From Cardiocondyla obscurior (lineage: Eukaryota > Arthropoda > Insecta > Hymenoptera > Formicidae): DNA of 64,000 bases. Position numbers and translations under genes: made by a program. Positions 34,680 through 49,230 of this stretch are shown here, one piece after another. Below the pieces are notes generated by a model. That model did no database searches and had not been told where the DNA came from. It was given only the letters and a program-made list of their open reading frames with translations. The DNA lies in NCBI RefSeq assembly GCF_019399895.1, contig NC_091869.1, positions 3,100,001-3,164,000 of the forward strand, written 5' to 3'. Positions within the stretch are counted from its first letter, which is position 1; every line of letters starts with the position of its first letter.

Positions 34680-37600
34680 TGCATGTTCGTACGGAACATA
34701 CGAGATGAATTAGTGGGCTTGATGTATCAATGAGAAGTCCGCGCCAGACGGTGGCTGAAATAAACGAGAAGACGATATAATTCCCGGTGAAGCGCGCAAC
34801 TGTATCCGCGAGATGAAATCGCCGGCACGTGCGGCACATACGTACGCGAACGAAATCTAACTCAATTTATTCTTCTAATAATGTGTTCCTAATTGACGTG
34901 AGAAAATTAATTAATTGAAGTTGTGATTCGTCGTTATTTTATTCGGAATTACTGAAATATCGATAGATAGCACAAATTTGCCTTTTTTTAGATAAAAATT
35001 AAATTTTTTTATGGAAGTAAGCCACCCAAAATTATAAACATATTAAATCTCGGTCCAATATCGTCCCGTCCATCAAGGTCGTGCGTATGTGTGTCAGCGT
35101 TCCTGCTGAGAACGGAAAGGGAAAGGATCGGGAAACGGGATGGAATGACGATCCAGATAACGCATTGAATACTTTCACCGCGCGAACGGCGGCTTCGTCG
35201 TCAACGATAGGCAGCAATCGTAAAACAAGTGTTTTACGAGGTACGGTCCGCAGAAGGGGGGAAAAACGCCGCCGCCGCTCGTCGAGTCCGGGGGCTCTCT
35301 CACTCTCACGGTTTACGAGCGCATAACAGGCGCGTTTATGGCCGCGATCGCATAGCCCGCGCATACCTACGGCTATATAACCGAGTCCCATAACCCCGGC
35401 GTGGAGTAAACAAATCGTAAAGCTCGTTTTCGGATTTACTGACCTGCCGTAATACACGGAAAGCGATACGGAGAGTCGGCCAGCCGGCCGGCAGGCAATG
35501 ATAACCGACTCCCTCCGCCCCCTTCGACTCGCCGGCTGAGTAAGAGGGGAACTGTCATGCTGACGGCATGCGATCGAGATATCGCAACAAGCATGCGCGC
35601 AAAAGGGTTACGAGCCCCGTAATTGTGACAAATGAAGCAGATAATAGCGCGAGATAAACCGCATTAGGGTATCGATGGAAAAGATTCGGTTTATGCGTCG
35701 AGACGTCTGTGTGCTTTTTTTTAATTTAATTTAATTTTTTTTTTAATGATCTTTGAGTGATTTTGCACGTCGGGCGATTCACAATCAACGTTGTACACCG
35801 TCTTTTATCCGATACACGTTATTTCCTAATGAGACAGGATCTTGGTTGGATACTTGAGTATTAAATTTGAAGAATAAGCACGATGCTGTATAAATTAAAT
35901 TATCTCCGTGTATAATGTCGTATAAATTAGAGAGGTCTTCCTTTTTTTAAATATTAACTCTTGATTCTTTTTTTTTTGCTTCTATTGCATAATTTTTGTG
36001 AAATATTCATTAAAACAAAATGAAGAGGTGCTGCAATATTTAAATAATATTTGTCATTTCTACTCGAGAAAATTTTATTTTATTTTTATTGCGAAAAGTC
36101 TAAAAGATATGAATGTTTATAATACTACAACATTGTATTGTACTAGAAGAAATTTTAACTTCACGGAGCGGAAACACGGCCGAAGCTCTTGCGTATCCGT
36201 ACAGAGCCGCGCGGAGGTGATTTATTCGAGTTAATTCCAATTCCATTGGAGCCGCGGGGGCAGTCAGGGGCGGGGAGGGCGGGAGGGAAGGCGGGAGGAG
36301 CAGAGAAGAGGCAGCCTGTGGGGTGGAGGGTGGATATTCTTATGCAATTTGCCAGAAAGGTTCAAGAACCCGGGAGATCCCGCAATTTATCTTGCCTTAT
36401 GTTACGCCGAGCCAAGGCAACGGAAGATAGATAGCGTCACTGCTTCCAACCCCCTCTTGCGTCCCGCACCGCACCGCTACGGGTCAACCACCCAAACCCC
36501 GTACAGACCCCTGCGACCCTTCCCCCAGCCAATGAGGGACGACCGCGGTGGCCATCTTGGATGGAGAGTTATTGAACGAAAAAGATGAGTAAGAAACTTG
36601 TTATGGGGGTGCGTTCTCTCCGCGCCGTTGGGACTTGGACGAAAGAAGGTAGAGGTAGGGGTAGACGGAGGATGGAAGCTGCGGCGGGGTGGCTACAAGG
36701 GATTGTTGGCGCTATATTGATCAATTGCTTTACCGTGCTTCACGCTACTTTCGCGATATAAAGTACAATACCCTCGGAGGCGTGATACCCGCTGCGAAAC
36801 CGAGTGCAACTAATTATACCGCACCCGCGCTCTTTAAAACATCGCCACGTCTGATTCCTTATTTTTTATCGCCGAAGAGTATCATCGCCGCGCGCTCATA
36901 AATAACCGCGTTGATTATCTCGTTTTCAGTATGATCGATGTACTTTACGAGATTTTAAAGCGTACGGGCCGCTTCGAGCGTCGCAATTTCTGCGGAGCTA
37001 TTTCTCTTCCGTCACGTCACATCGCTGAGTTTTAAGCACGCGAATGAAATTATTTAATTATTCATTCTATTGATACCATCGTGTGCTTTTCCCCCGTTTG
37101 AATGAATCGCGCTCCTTTTCATTCAATAATTTTTATCTACCCGCGCGATCGTGGAAACAATGCCTCACGTTAACGGGCGGGGCGGAAGGGGCCTCGAGAT
37201 ATGGGTGGTCTGATGGCTGCATTTCATGAATGCTTCACGCGTTCTCAGTTTATGGGCACGTGCGCGCGAGAGGTGTCGCGTAACTAAGTTTCACCTTGAG
37301 GTTTCAACAAATCGCCTAAGCCGATCGAGTTCTAACCCGGGTAGGTAGCTGCATTACTTCACGCGTGCATGGCAGCCGATCGTGCCCGATTTGACAATGC
37401 GATAATTAAGTTTGCACGCTGTGATATGCATCGACAAATAACAAATGCATCGCGCAAACATATTAATATTGATAAGCCAGGACGAGTTCTACAAAATTTA
37501 TAAAATGTATAACGTCGCCGCTTTTCATGGATCAGTAATGTCGTTCGCTTTAATTTTTTACTCCTTTTAAAATGTTCAAGTTTTTTTTTTTTTTTCTACA

Positions 37601-38777
37601 ACGAAATATATTTTAATACTTTTAATTGTCTTGTTATCATAAATATCAGCAAGTACAGCACGATATAGACGTATACATTTTCTTCATTTATTGTTTGATA
37701 GAAGATAATTTCTGTGCAGATATCCTTGTTACTAATGAGCAAATTAATTATATCAAGTTTGTTTTAAATATTTGATTAATATATTTATAGTCTAACGAAT
37801 CATCATTTTATGAAATTGCTATTATTGATTTATAATGAAAGTATAAGATACCTCTCTTTTTTACCGGCTTTATCGGCTTTCCAGTTTTATTTTTTTTTTT
37901 TTATCTCTACGGTGTTCATCGGTCCACTGTAGGATGGCGTGTTCAGCGCCGAGCTTGCAGGGCACCATCTATGAGGTCGAGCTTAAAACTCTTCTCCGAG
38001 AACCACGTGCGTTGCACTCACTAGGCGGCGTGGTACGCTTGTCAATGTTCCGAGAGGCGGTTTCCCTCCGCTCTTCCCGTATGTGAGCGGTGAGAATGGC
38101 GGGGGTACGTACCCTACGCGATGCCCGCCACGGCGCAGAATCCCATCGATCATTCGTGCCGTTTCCCCGTGTTTCACGCGGCCGTGTATCGCGCGGCGTA
38201 GAGAGAGGAGTCGGCCACCGATGCCCCCCTTCGACCCCCGCGCGGCCTCCACTTTGTCTCTGACACGTCCACCCATCTCAACCCCACCTCGCACGAATCT
38301 CCCCCTTCCTGCGCGACGTGCCGAGTCCGTGACGGCTCGGCGGGCAATGCCGGCCGACCATCACGAGGCCTTACCTTCTCTATTATATTTATGTGGTGGC
38401 TTGTGGCCTGAAAGGTTTATGTGGTGTCTCCACTCAGTCTCGTGCCGCTCCCCTTCTTTTTCTTTCTCACTCCCGCCGTTTTTCATATACACCTTCCGCC
38501 TGAACTTGCGTCATGAATTCATTACTCACGGTTGCCGATCAAAAAGAAACCGCGCGACGCAAATTCGAAATCAGTGAACGTGATTAGGATTTGATGAATG
38601 TTGTTCGGATCTCAATGGTGTACGACTGTGCGCGTTATCCCGCTGGCACGCTGGAAATAGCCAAGTGTACAGTGGACGACACCACGTGCGGAGACCAATA
38701 AACGTACGCGCGGATGCTGAGCATTCAGCCAATAAGAATGTAAAGAGATGTTCGATCGTGTCTCAGGTAATATTATT
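34680..38777. other. Intergenic/intron-like DNA, no supported gene
   Basis: Mixed composition. GC-rich blocks at 35060-35560, 36170-36690 and 37980-38360 give overlapping open frames on several strands. The second includes GCCATCTT at 36551-36558. The long T run at 37581-37595 and the AT-rich stretch at 37480-37900 hold nothing recognisable. Confidence 0.3.
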
Positions 38778-38830
38778 TCGCCTATTAACGAACTTACTTC
38801 GCGCGTTTAATCGCATCTTTTTTACGAACA
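38778..38830 (+). repeat. 53-bp direct repeat, copy 1
   Basis: Shares 48 of 53 bases with 39744-39796 and has no gaps. Both copies contain TTACTTCGCGCGTTTAAT and ATCTTTTTTACGAACA. The flanks are unrelated. It may be a small dispersed duplication or a constrained regulatory element. Confidence 0.8.
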
Positions 38831-39743
38831 GCCCGACTGTTTAATTCTTTTTTTTTATCTTCCTGCAAACGCTAGGCTGATAACTCTCATTTTAGACCTC
38901 CATTTACGTTTTTTACCGTGACGTTAGCATGCATAGGCTATTAATCGCTCAGATATCACAACACAGCGTAATACAACGTATTGCGTGTACTTAAGTTCAT
39001 TATACATATGCACAGGTCACGTGCGTGAAATTAACGAGTGTAAAAAGTCGTTCACGGCACGTTGAAAAATCAGACGCCCGCGCAAATTTGAAAATGCTCT
39101 TTCTCTCGTTTTAACCTCGTATCGACCGAGCTATGACATATTGGGAATGTCAGCGGGGATGGGACACGGAGAGACAAATTTTTTTTTACCGTGATATAAG
39201 TAACGTGAATTCGTTATTTTTAAGAAGCAAAAACTGACGTAATGTAACGTGGAGTTGCAGCGGCTCTATTCTCGTTGTTTTGCGCGCGCATATCATTAAA
39301 ATTCGATATGATTGTGATAAATATGTTGCTTACATTATACCAAGCATGCTGTACGGGCATGCTCCACAAAGCTCGAGGCGTTGCAACGTCACTTACCTGA
39401 AACAATAAATTACACGCCGTTAGATATGGATTGTACACATGTGCATACATATGCATGTACATATGAGCGTTTCGTTAATATTTGATGTTTAATTTTGCAA
39501 TTTTCTTAGCTTCGTGCGTATCTATTTTTTTTTCTTTTCTAGTACACATAATTTATAATCTGTTATTTTGTCTAGAAGCGATTTTGTTTTAATTTTTATA
39601 TTAACGCAGACTTTGGTTTTTAATTTTATTGTTTTCACATGTTCGGATGACAGGATGCACGATTTTAGATGAATGATAAAGGACGTTGAGTCACTTCCGG
39701 TATTTTGAAATATTATGTGCAGTCTTTATTTAATCGCCGTTTT

Positions 39744-39796
39744 TCGCATATTAACGAATTTACTTCGCGCGTTTAATTAGATCTTTTTTACGAACA
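39744..39796 (+). repeat. 53-bp direct repeat, copy 2
   Basis: Partner of 38778-38830, 966 bases downstream in the same orientation. A reversed GCCATCTT occurs at 39872-39879, shortly after. Confidence 0.8.
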
Positions 39797-42700
39797 CGGG
39801 CAAAAAGAAATGAAAAGAAGAAACAAAAGATTAAGAATGCGACACGCGGTTAATATGATTGAAGGCTAAAAAAGATGGCCACTAAAGCAGTGCTGAGGGA
39901 TCCCCGTCAACGACGGAATCGGGATGGGCCCACACACCCGGCGGCTTGTAAAACATGCGGCGAGATTAAATGCTTCATTAATATGATTAAAGTAAAAAGC
40001 TGCTTGAGTAACGAGCAACAGTGAATCATCGGATAGCCGGGTCCACGGTGCAGCTCGGCAACTCTAGTTGATACTTTCGTATTTTATTTAAAATTACATT
40101 CTACAATAATGAAAGAAATTAAAAAAAAAAAATATCTGAAATATGTACCGTATTTCTTATTTATCTATTTATTTTTTTTCTTAATAATTAACGTGAGGAT
40201 TAGTTACATGTTAAGAACAGTAATTGCAACGGACATGCTTTGCTTTTAAAAATATTACAAAAAGTCACGATTTTCTGCCGGAAGTTTCGCGACTTAGAAG
40301 TACTGCGAAAAGAATTATTTCAGGCGACAGGTCGGATGTATTACACGGTATGAACAACTGTAGTAACGATCGCGTTTATCGTTCACGTGTCACGTGTCTC
40401 CGCGGCGTATCACTTCGTTTACGTGGGACGCATTACACTGTTGATGTTCGGTGACATGCAAGGTGTCGTAGCGCGACGTAAAGTTGCGGGCGAGGACGAT
40501 CGGCGATTACACACTTACGGCGTTTAACCGTGTACGAATGGCGCCCGTATAGACCGCGGTGGATATGCACACACCGCGAATGCGTATAACGTGGTCCACG
40601 GCACGAGGGCGATGCATCTTCCGCGTGACATCAGAGGCTGCGCTAATCGCGTGACAATCTTTGCCGCGGTAAGAAGGGAAGGGGCGAGAAAGAGGACAAG
40701 GAGAAGAAAGTCGCACGTATCCGCTGCGTCCAGCGAAGGAAGAATGGCGTGAAGGAGGAAGACCGGTGTCGCGAACGAGTAAAGTGCGAAGAACGATACG
40801 AACGAGGGGAGATAAAGAGCGAAAAATAAAAAAAAAATTGAAATTGAAAGAAGTGGATTGCGTGGCGCTTCGCGAAAGGGAAAGAGGAGAATTGAATAAA
40901 TAGAGACGATGGGGAAATAGAAAATAGTAGGATTTTTAAGAAATATAAAATAAAATCGTCGCGGAACAATTGTGACGAATTACGTAAAAAAAAACTTCGT
41001 AAAACGTGCCCCTATTTTTCGTGAGCGGTTGCGATAATTTTGAGAAACGCCGTTCTCGCCTATTAACCATTAATTCGTATTTTATAACGTTCGTAACTCG
41101 CAGGTTTAAATTGAATAATAATTGATTCGCGCATACGAAATTACGGCTTCGCTGAAATTATTAAGTGTTAGCCATTACCTTTCAATGAATCATTTCATGA
41201 TCCGGGTGCGATAGCGTCTAATTTCTTTTATGATTGTAATAAGACCTTGACACCGCAATTTGCAGCACCGCCTTTCACCGCGAGGCAAACGTGCGATTTT
41301 TTTCTTCTTGGTTTTTTAATTTTAATATTTCTTTTATTTTTTTATTTTTTAAGGATTAGGTCGCAAGTTTCGCGATTTTTAACGGCCATATTAACGGCGA
41401 TAAGAAATTGCGGAAACCGGCAGTCGTAGTAGCGCTCTCTGTCGCGCGGGAACACCGCGATACGCATCTATCGAACGAACCTATGGTGCTATGTCGACCG
41501 CACGCAGCAAGCAAACCTGTAATTTATTCCTCGACGCGGCCGCGCACCACCCAACTCCAATATAATCATTATAATTACTGTCTCCCCTTCAAAATGGGGC
41601 TCGATAATAATCGTTTGTATTTGTTACGGCTCGCATTGGCTCTACCGCATTCGCAGAACTCGAGGATGATTTCCTCGAACACCGTCGAGTCACTTTTCTT
41701 ATATTCCACGTCGACAGTTTTGAAGTTACTGAATTTTCTACGTTAAAAAATATCCGCGGAATGTAATTAATTTACTTATGACGGTAGCGCATTTTTAATG
41801 AATGATTTAAGTTCTATAAATATCTGATCTAATTTCAAAGATAACAAAATTTAAAAGAAAAAAATTTTAATTCCACTATAATTTTTTCGCACTTCGGAAG
41901 CGTGTAATTCGTAGGGATGCAAACTGATCGCAAATTTCGTTTAGTAAATCTTCTTCATTCGTCATCGTTAACAATCGGAATTTATCTCGGCGCTCGTACT
42001 GTATTCATTTAGCTATTGTTGCAGACGTGGTATTATAAATTGCAACGATCCGTTCACCGTGTTAATTTGTCCGCTTTTCAATTAGTGGCCGAACGAGTTT
42101 GGTCGCGGCGAATAAATCGAACGTCGGCGACGATCGCAGTTTGTTCGTGACTTTCTAAATCCGCCACGTGTATCGACTTCTGGCCGGGTGAATTGTCGAC
42201 GTTGGTCCTGTTTTAAATTACCGATAAAACGAAATTTTAATTAATTACTTAATTTTTCTTTTCTTTCGAAGGGGGAGGGTGAAATGCAAAAGTTCGGCTA
42301 TTTAAAAATTACTCGAAAATAATGTTCCACGATTAAAAAGAAATTTTGTCGATAGGCATAGAATGTTGTCAGAGGACGAACCTAAAACCGAGAGTTCGAG
42401 CATAATACTTTTCGCATCCAATTTAGAAACTGTATTTCAAATTGCTAGTTCCTGATGTATAATGGAGTTTGCCGTATGAACGAACACATCGCTAATTTCG
42501 CGAGGGGATGTAAAACCCGACGTAATATTCCGTCATTCAAAAAGCAATGCCGTGCCGAAGGCGAAGCTAACTTCGTGCCGGCCACCTGCAGGTAACCTGG
42601 GAGCGTCACGACGCCGCCGTCGCGACGAGTTACGGCCACAAATCACGCGATTTGTAATTGCTACTATCAACTACACGATTTCACGTGGCGATTTCTACCC

Positions 42701-45276
42701 GCACATGTGGATGGAAATCCATAAACGTCGATTCTGCCCTGGCTTCGTGAAACTCGACGTCGAAAACGTTGATGAGAAATGTAATTTGTTTCTATGAATT
42801 TCCGGGCGCCTTTTGAAATCTCGGAACCATAATCGAAACTCATTCGTCGGTATATAATAATAGAATCGATTCCATCTGAAACTTTAGACCGGCAGAGTTA
42901 AAGAATTTCGATTCTTAATAGAAAAACACGCTGCGATTAGAAAGTAAAATGAAGTACGATTTACGGAATCAAATTATATTAACATGAGCACAATTTGAAT
43001 AACATTCTAATTTAATATATCCATTTTGCTCTATTTAGATTACTTCTGTATCTGAATCTTTACACGTGCGTAACGGCTATTATTTTATTCTTTTATATTG
43101 CAAAATTAAATATTCTATATTAAAATTCTATATTAAAATAATTTTTGCACTGTAGATTTCTAAATTTTTTAATAAAATAGCATTTTTACATTTATTCGCT
43201 TAAGTAATAAATTTCGTAAAACGTAAAAAACAAAATTAAATTTTTTTTTTTTTTTTTTTCTTTTCTTTATCACAAAAGCGGGGAAAAAGAAATCGCTGAT
43301 TAAGTATTTTCGGACCTTACAACTATACGCATGGGCGTTACTAGTCTACATCAGCGTGTAGTATATCACGTACCGTGACAGAACGCGTTACCATTGTAAC
43401 ACGCTTGTTCCTGCGGCGATACATTACGTTACGTCCACGTCCTGGGTATTACTTCGGCTTCCCTCCTCAACGCGGCTAGTAACTTCGTACGTGTTAGCGA
43501 GCTATGTTTGATCCGTTCGTCGGCGGTCACGGTGGGCTACGTTAAAAGCTTTCCTCGCCATCAAAGTAATTGCGGATATATAGTCGACGATGAAATTCGC
43601 GGAACGGCTAAAAACGCGCCGCAATTTGGCAGCAACCTATTGTAACTGCCGGGAAAGTTACTTTTGCTCAAATATTAGAAAGAAAAGAAAAAAGAAAACA
43701 ACGTTGTGGACTGGTCACATGTTTGTATCGCGTTACGTCCGTTTTAGTACAAAATTTAATTTTTAATGCAGAAATCAAACAGAAACTTTCTAAGTAAAAT
43801 AAAAAATATCACAGAGCTTAAAAATGTGCATCAGAATTTTTATGAAAAAAAAATAATAATAATAATGAACGTTGTCTCTGGAATGATGAATTATTTAATT
43901 TCGTGCGGTAACTATTGAATTAATAATCAGCAATTTCTATCGTTGGGAAATAAGTCGTGTCCTAGCTTAGATGCTCGGCGATGTGTGGCGATAAGTAGAC
44001 GCGAATGCTTGTGTGTCCCGTGGCATCCGGCAGGCCGTATAGGTGCGCGCGGTGTGTTTCCCGCTCCTTCCTTCTTTAGCGGCGCTGCTCGCCATCAACA
44101 TCGCACTTCATAATCCTGGCAGTGTTTCTGCGCGTCTCGATCCGTTAACGTTACTCGATCGGTCCGTTCCTTTTTGCTGACGGGATAACCCTTTCAAACT
44201 CGGGCTTACAAACGTGCGCCGGATGTCATCACTCTGGCGCGTGTAACCTCAGTTCAACGGTGATTTCGGACAATTGTGGGCCTCGCGTTTCCGTCCGACT
44301 ATTGTGAAAAATTAATATAAATCTGGTTCGCGATGTTATCTGCTTCCCGCGGCTGTTGAATTCACCTCCAAGTCGCGATAAATTTTTTTCACAAAACAGT
44401 TTACCGTACTGCACAATTTCCGCGACCGAGTTCAAACGGTATTGATGACGCTCAGTGTTCCACGCAGGATATTTTGCAACAAATCCTGCCGGCAGTTCCT
44501 CGCGTCCGTTTTGCCAATGTATTCCGCCGCGGAAATCGACACGTGCGAAAGATACTTGCGATCGCTAGCCTCCGCGACTTAAACTGGTTTCTTATATCGC
44601 GTCGAATAAGTTATCGCCTGGCATATAAATATAATTAATGGCAATGCGTTATTTGCAATCGTGCGAAGCGCAGTATGAGTTTCTTTTCCGACTGTCACGT
44701 TTTACTTATCTACTTCCTCCTTGTTTCGTCCATTAGCATTTTCTCACACACACGTGCACGCACATCGGCGCGATATGACTAAATAATTATCTTATCACTC
44801 CATTACAATACAAACTTAAACACGTCAAGATGTTAATTACCGTGAAAACCTCTTTCGAGTCTGAATGTGAGTCGAATGCTTTAAAATAACAACTGCTGTT
44901 TTAAAAAGGAAGATTCGGGCAATTGGTAAGTCGACATAAATTTTATTACGTATTTTTGTACATTGTGTAGGTACCTCGTTTTTTACCTCGTTTATAATAA
45001 TTATTTATTTAAAAAATATTTGCTCCAAACGCTCATTTATTCATAATTAACAAATTAATCGCATTAAGCCAGCGGAGTTGTAATAGTTGTAAAATTAAAA
45101 AAAAAAAACATTTTTGTATTTTCCCAAATTTGTCGCAAGTATTAATTAATTAAAAATAAAAAAAATTAAATAGTACGAAAATATTTATAGATATTTCTCG
45201 ATAGGTAAGGCAAAAAGAAAGATGAGAAAAAGAAAAAAAAGAAAGAGGCGAGATTGGATAGAAAGCTAGGTGTAAT
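39797..45276. other. Intergenic/intron-like DNA, no supported gene
   Basis: AT-rich with CpG patches (40400-40770, 41420-41730, 42540-42790, 43400-43620, 43960-44600). The 81-codon frame at 42552-42797 and its antisense partner have no recognisable motif. A poly(T) run of 19 lies at 43241-43259. No splice-bounded exon was seen. Confidence 0.3.
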
Positions 45277-45450
45277 TTACCCTTGAGGCCCCGTGGGTGG
45301 TTGCTTGGTTCTCGGTTCTGCAGGATTGGTTGGACGTTTGACAGTTGACGGATGATGAGGCGGCCTTTCAGTTCCCCTTTCGTCTCCCGTTCCCCTTTTA
45401 CGCCCCCAACGTGCTGATTTAGTCCAGGGTTCGGTTTCTGGCGCATTCAT
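45277..45450 (-). CDS. Candidate first coding exon with GTAAAT donor (57 codons, no family recognised)
   Basis: On the minus strand, ATG at 45450 opens a frame beginning MNAPETEPWTKSARWGRKRG and running to CCTCAAGG. There a donor GTAAAT (45275-45280) follows, and unspliced reading stops at TAA (45277-45279). The 170 bases from ATG to donor form a GC-richer island between AT-rich flanks, as expected of an exon. The product is basic and proline/threonine-rich with no domain I can name. Against it, a second frame opened by ATG at 45446 is also open across the same bases and further, so the openness may be compositional. The ATG context is AATAATGA. No acceptor exon was identified. Confidence 0.3.
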   Translation of the reverse strand: MNAPETEPWTKSARWGRKRGTGDERGTERPPHHPSTVKRPTNPAEPRTKQPPTGPQG

Positions 45451-48400
45451 TATTCGCCGCGAAGCAAAGTCGAGCCGGGCATAACGGGATTATTAGCCGA
45501 AATAGGCATATTCATATATCTTCGGGTGTTTATTTCTCTTTTTTCCGCCAATCCCTTATCCCGCCGTGCTTCCTGTGGCCCGATCAAAAATTATTTAATA
45601 GCGCTTTAGTTCCTAGAATCTCGTTCTTCTCATTATTATGGGATTTAGAACTTTATTTATTAAAAAAAATCGTGGCAAAGTACTTGTAGCTATTAAAAAA
45701 AATGACACTTATGGTTATATCTGCGCGTATCTTTTCTCGCTCGAAGACAGATGGCGAGATAATATCGTTGTAATCTCCATTTTAACGCGATTCTTTATAC
45801 AAGGCACGGAATGAGCATCCAAGACGTGGGGCTCTTGTCGCAACGTAACGCTTCGATGAATCGCGCGAGATAAGCCATCCTCTCTTTCTCTCCGTCTCTC
45901 TTTCGCCGGGGCGATGTGGATCTAGGAAACGGTGGAGCGCGAGACGTCCGTGCGTGGTTTCTGTATTTCTTCGCGGCTGGATGTTAAAACCGCGGCACGA
46001 GCGCCGGTACCGGTGTCACGTTTATCTGCTCTGCGATCTGCTGCGCAACGTGATTGCGCGAACTACTGCGTGGTGCTCGAATATTACGAGGAACTCTCGG
46101 TTGCGCGCCGGAGCCAGAAACCGGTCCGCTCTTTTCCGTTCCCCGCGAAATTCGCGCGATTTTCTTCGCTCGCCGATATTCAATTATGTACAAAGGCACG
46201 GTTTTGAAATTAACATGCAGATTGAGAATTTAAATTTTAAATCCCGCAATTTATCCGCGTCGTCCGAGTAATATCGTCGTGCAATCGCCGAAGTAACGCG
46301 TCCTTAAGTAATAGCATCACCGAGAAATAATCCAATTTCGTTGTTGTCATTATCGTAATTGGCGTAGCTCGCACGAGTGGATGATCCGGCGTGTTTTAAC
46401 GAACTAATTAAGACGATTGCGCCGGGTCTAGGCATCGCGCACGTGAGTAATAGGCCGGCTGCTCGTTTCGGGAGGAAGTTCGCCATGCGTGAGAAAACGG
46501 ACACACATCCTTCTACTGACCGTGATTAAATCTTACTTTTCCACGACTAGGACGGGGTACACATCGCGAAACGGCTATGTAGGCTAATTGGTCGTCGTCG
46601 ATCTCTGCCTTTCACCTTAATTCTTCCGCGGCGGTTTTTACCCTGCGGATTATTGCTCTTGATCGTCGTGTCACAATTTCCTCGAGGTTCGATGGGGTAT
46701 GAGTTACTGCCTCTACGAGGAGTATTATTACCTGTCCAACCAAACTCGCACGCTCAGGCCTAGTCCACCATTTATCATCTCATTTTACAGTCAACCGAAC
46801 GCGAGCACTGAAACGCCCAGTAAACGTTTTCGCTAGCCGTACCGTTTTTGCCTCTCTTGGAAAATATTTTACTCGTAAACAGTTCATGGGAAACGCATTT
46901 GTTTTTTTACTTACATTTCGAGTCTACAATTATTTAATTTTTTTTTTTATTCATTATAATTTACTATAATTATCATATTAATATTTATGATCTACGAAAG
47001 TGAAATGTAGGTTTAATTTTATATTTACAATTTTACTACAATTTTAATTTGCTTACGTTAAATAATCTCTCGACCATATGTTTCGTCGTATATTTTAAAA
47101 ATCATCAAATTTGTTGAGAATTATATTGATGAGCCCTCATTTCGCGCAACGAAAACGGTTCAAGTACACCTGCTTTATTGGCCTTATACGGAACAGGTTA
47201 CTCGGCGGATCGGCCCAATCGATATTTGACCGATCGTCATGTGGCCCGAGGTTTCTCGGTGAGAATTCATGGCAACGTGCTTTTACGTGTTCCTTACCCT
47301 GGCTCCGCTAATAATAGATCCTGGCACCTCGCTGGCTCCGACCGCGGGACCACCCAAACGATCGTGCAAAAGCATCGGTGTTAACGGGGGTATTGTAGGG
47401 CTGATTTGTAATACAGAAACAGGAACGTACAGATGGTAGCAGATGTAGCGGTAGGTGATCTGAATGATTGATAAGCAGTGCCACGCGCCGCGTATAATCG
47501 CGATGGAGTGCCCGCATCGGATTTCTGTGTCACACACTTCCTGCTTTTTAAAGTTACTTAAAAAAAAAAAAAAAACTTTATCTGTTAGGTTTAAAATGAA
47601 TAAAAAAAAGTTTAAATTTGGTTTTTTTAAAGAAGGAAATTAGATATTTTTCGCACTAATAATTTGATATATTAAAAAAAAAAAAAAAATTTACATTCTT
47701 GAAGTTTATAATATTGATTGCAGTCGTGTGCTGGTTCTGTCTTTGAGCATGGGATATAAATAGTGAACGTATACCGTATTTTATATTTTTGCATGCAATT
47801 TATTAACATATCGTGCAGATAAAATTAATCATATCATTATTTGTACATTATACGCATGATTACACAAGAGTTATTAATTCTCTGTCATTAATTCACTAAA
47901 CTGATATACGTAAACATATGTAACAATCAACATACGTTCAATGTCTTTTTTTTTTTTTATCTTTGCAATATTCGCTTCTACGTTTAATCGGAAAGTCAGA
48001 GATCGTTTTTCCCACCGTATAGGGCAAAGCCCTCTACCAAATTTCGCCGGAACCTAAAGGTACTCGACCTTTCGGCAAAATGCAGCAGATGGCAGTGTAA
48101 TTCTATCTCAAGGACGTTGCTTGCACACGGCAGCTGTTTCGTCGTGCTGCCACCTTCTACACCCCGTACAAAATGAAGGTGGTACTGACCTGCGCATATC
48201 CCGCACCATCATAACACAGCTCGAACGCCATGGGTGCCGGCAAATTTATGACCCGTATCATGGCGCGGCATCTAAACGATTATTTGCCGTTAAACGTAAA
48301 CGGCTTATAAAAACGAGCCTGTATAATAGAGTAAATATAGGCTTGGTGCTCAGACCATGATAAATTTATAGCTCCACTTATGAAGATTTCGTATTAACTG

Positions 48401-49230
48401 ACTGGCAGCGTTTAGCCTTGAAGATGAATATTATCGAAGTCTGTTTGCGAACGGATTTTAAAAAAATTTGTTCACCGGAGTTGCATTTTTTTCAAATAGA
48501 TTGAGAACGACTTATACGGACACATAAACAAAATTATGAATATACAATTAGCCAGTTTGATTATTAAAATTTAATTTCGTAAAGTTTTTTGTATATAGAA
48601 AAGCTAAAATATAAAGAGGAGAATTTTAAAGCGCATTATTTTAATTAAAATTATTTTATTTTTAAAGAATTAGAAATATTAAAAGACATTCTATATTATA
48701 TTTTAATTTTACATTTATATTATATAATATTCTGTTTGTATTAGGTTATGATTAATAATATATATTAATAAAATAGGGAAATATACAAAATTAAATGTGT
48801 TAAATGCGTCACTGGCTCATTTAAATATGCCAATGTCGTTTCGCTTATTGAGAATCAAAAATATGAGAGTCGCAAATATAAAATCACTATTTAAATAACA
48901 AATGACATGCAAATCTGGTTGGGTTTAACTGTGACCTATGAAAAGTACTTTTTATGAAGTAGAAGAAATCTATAAATTAAATATTAATCATTTTATTTTT
49001 AAATAAGCAATTTTGCACAGCTTTTGTGGTGTACATTAACGATATAACGAAGATAAAAAAGGAAATCGCAAAGTATTAATTAAATTCATTAATTTATAGA
49101 TATTAATTCTAGTAAACATAATTTTTTAATTATTATAACACCGTATTTTATACTTTTTTATTTTTATTTTTTTTTTTTTTAGCAAATTACTTAGACATTC
49201 GAGTCATCTGAAGTCTCCTCATGTTCTATT
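45451..49230. other. Intergenic/intron-like DNA, no supported gene
   Basis: A CpG-rich patch lies at 45840-46180 and mixed DNA continues to 47540. From 48480 to 49230 the sequence is extremely AT-rich, with few CpG and no open frame of note. A GC-richer patch at 48000-48360 carries short frames without recognisable features. Confidence 0.35.
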
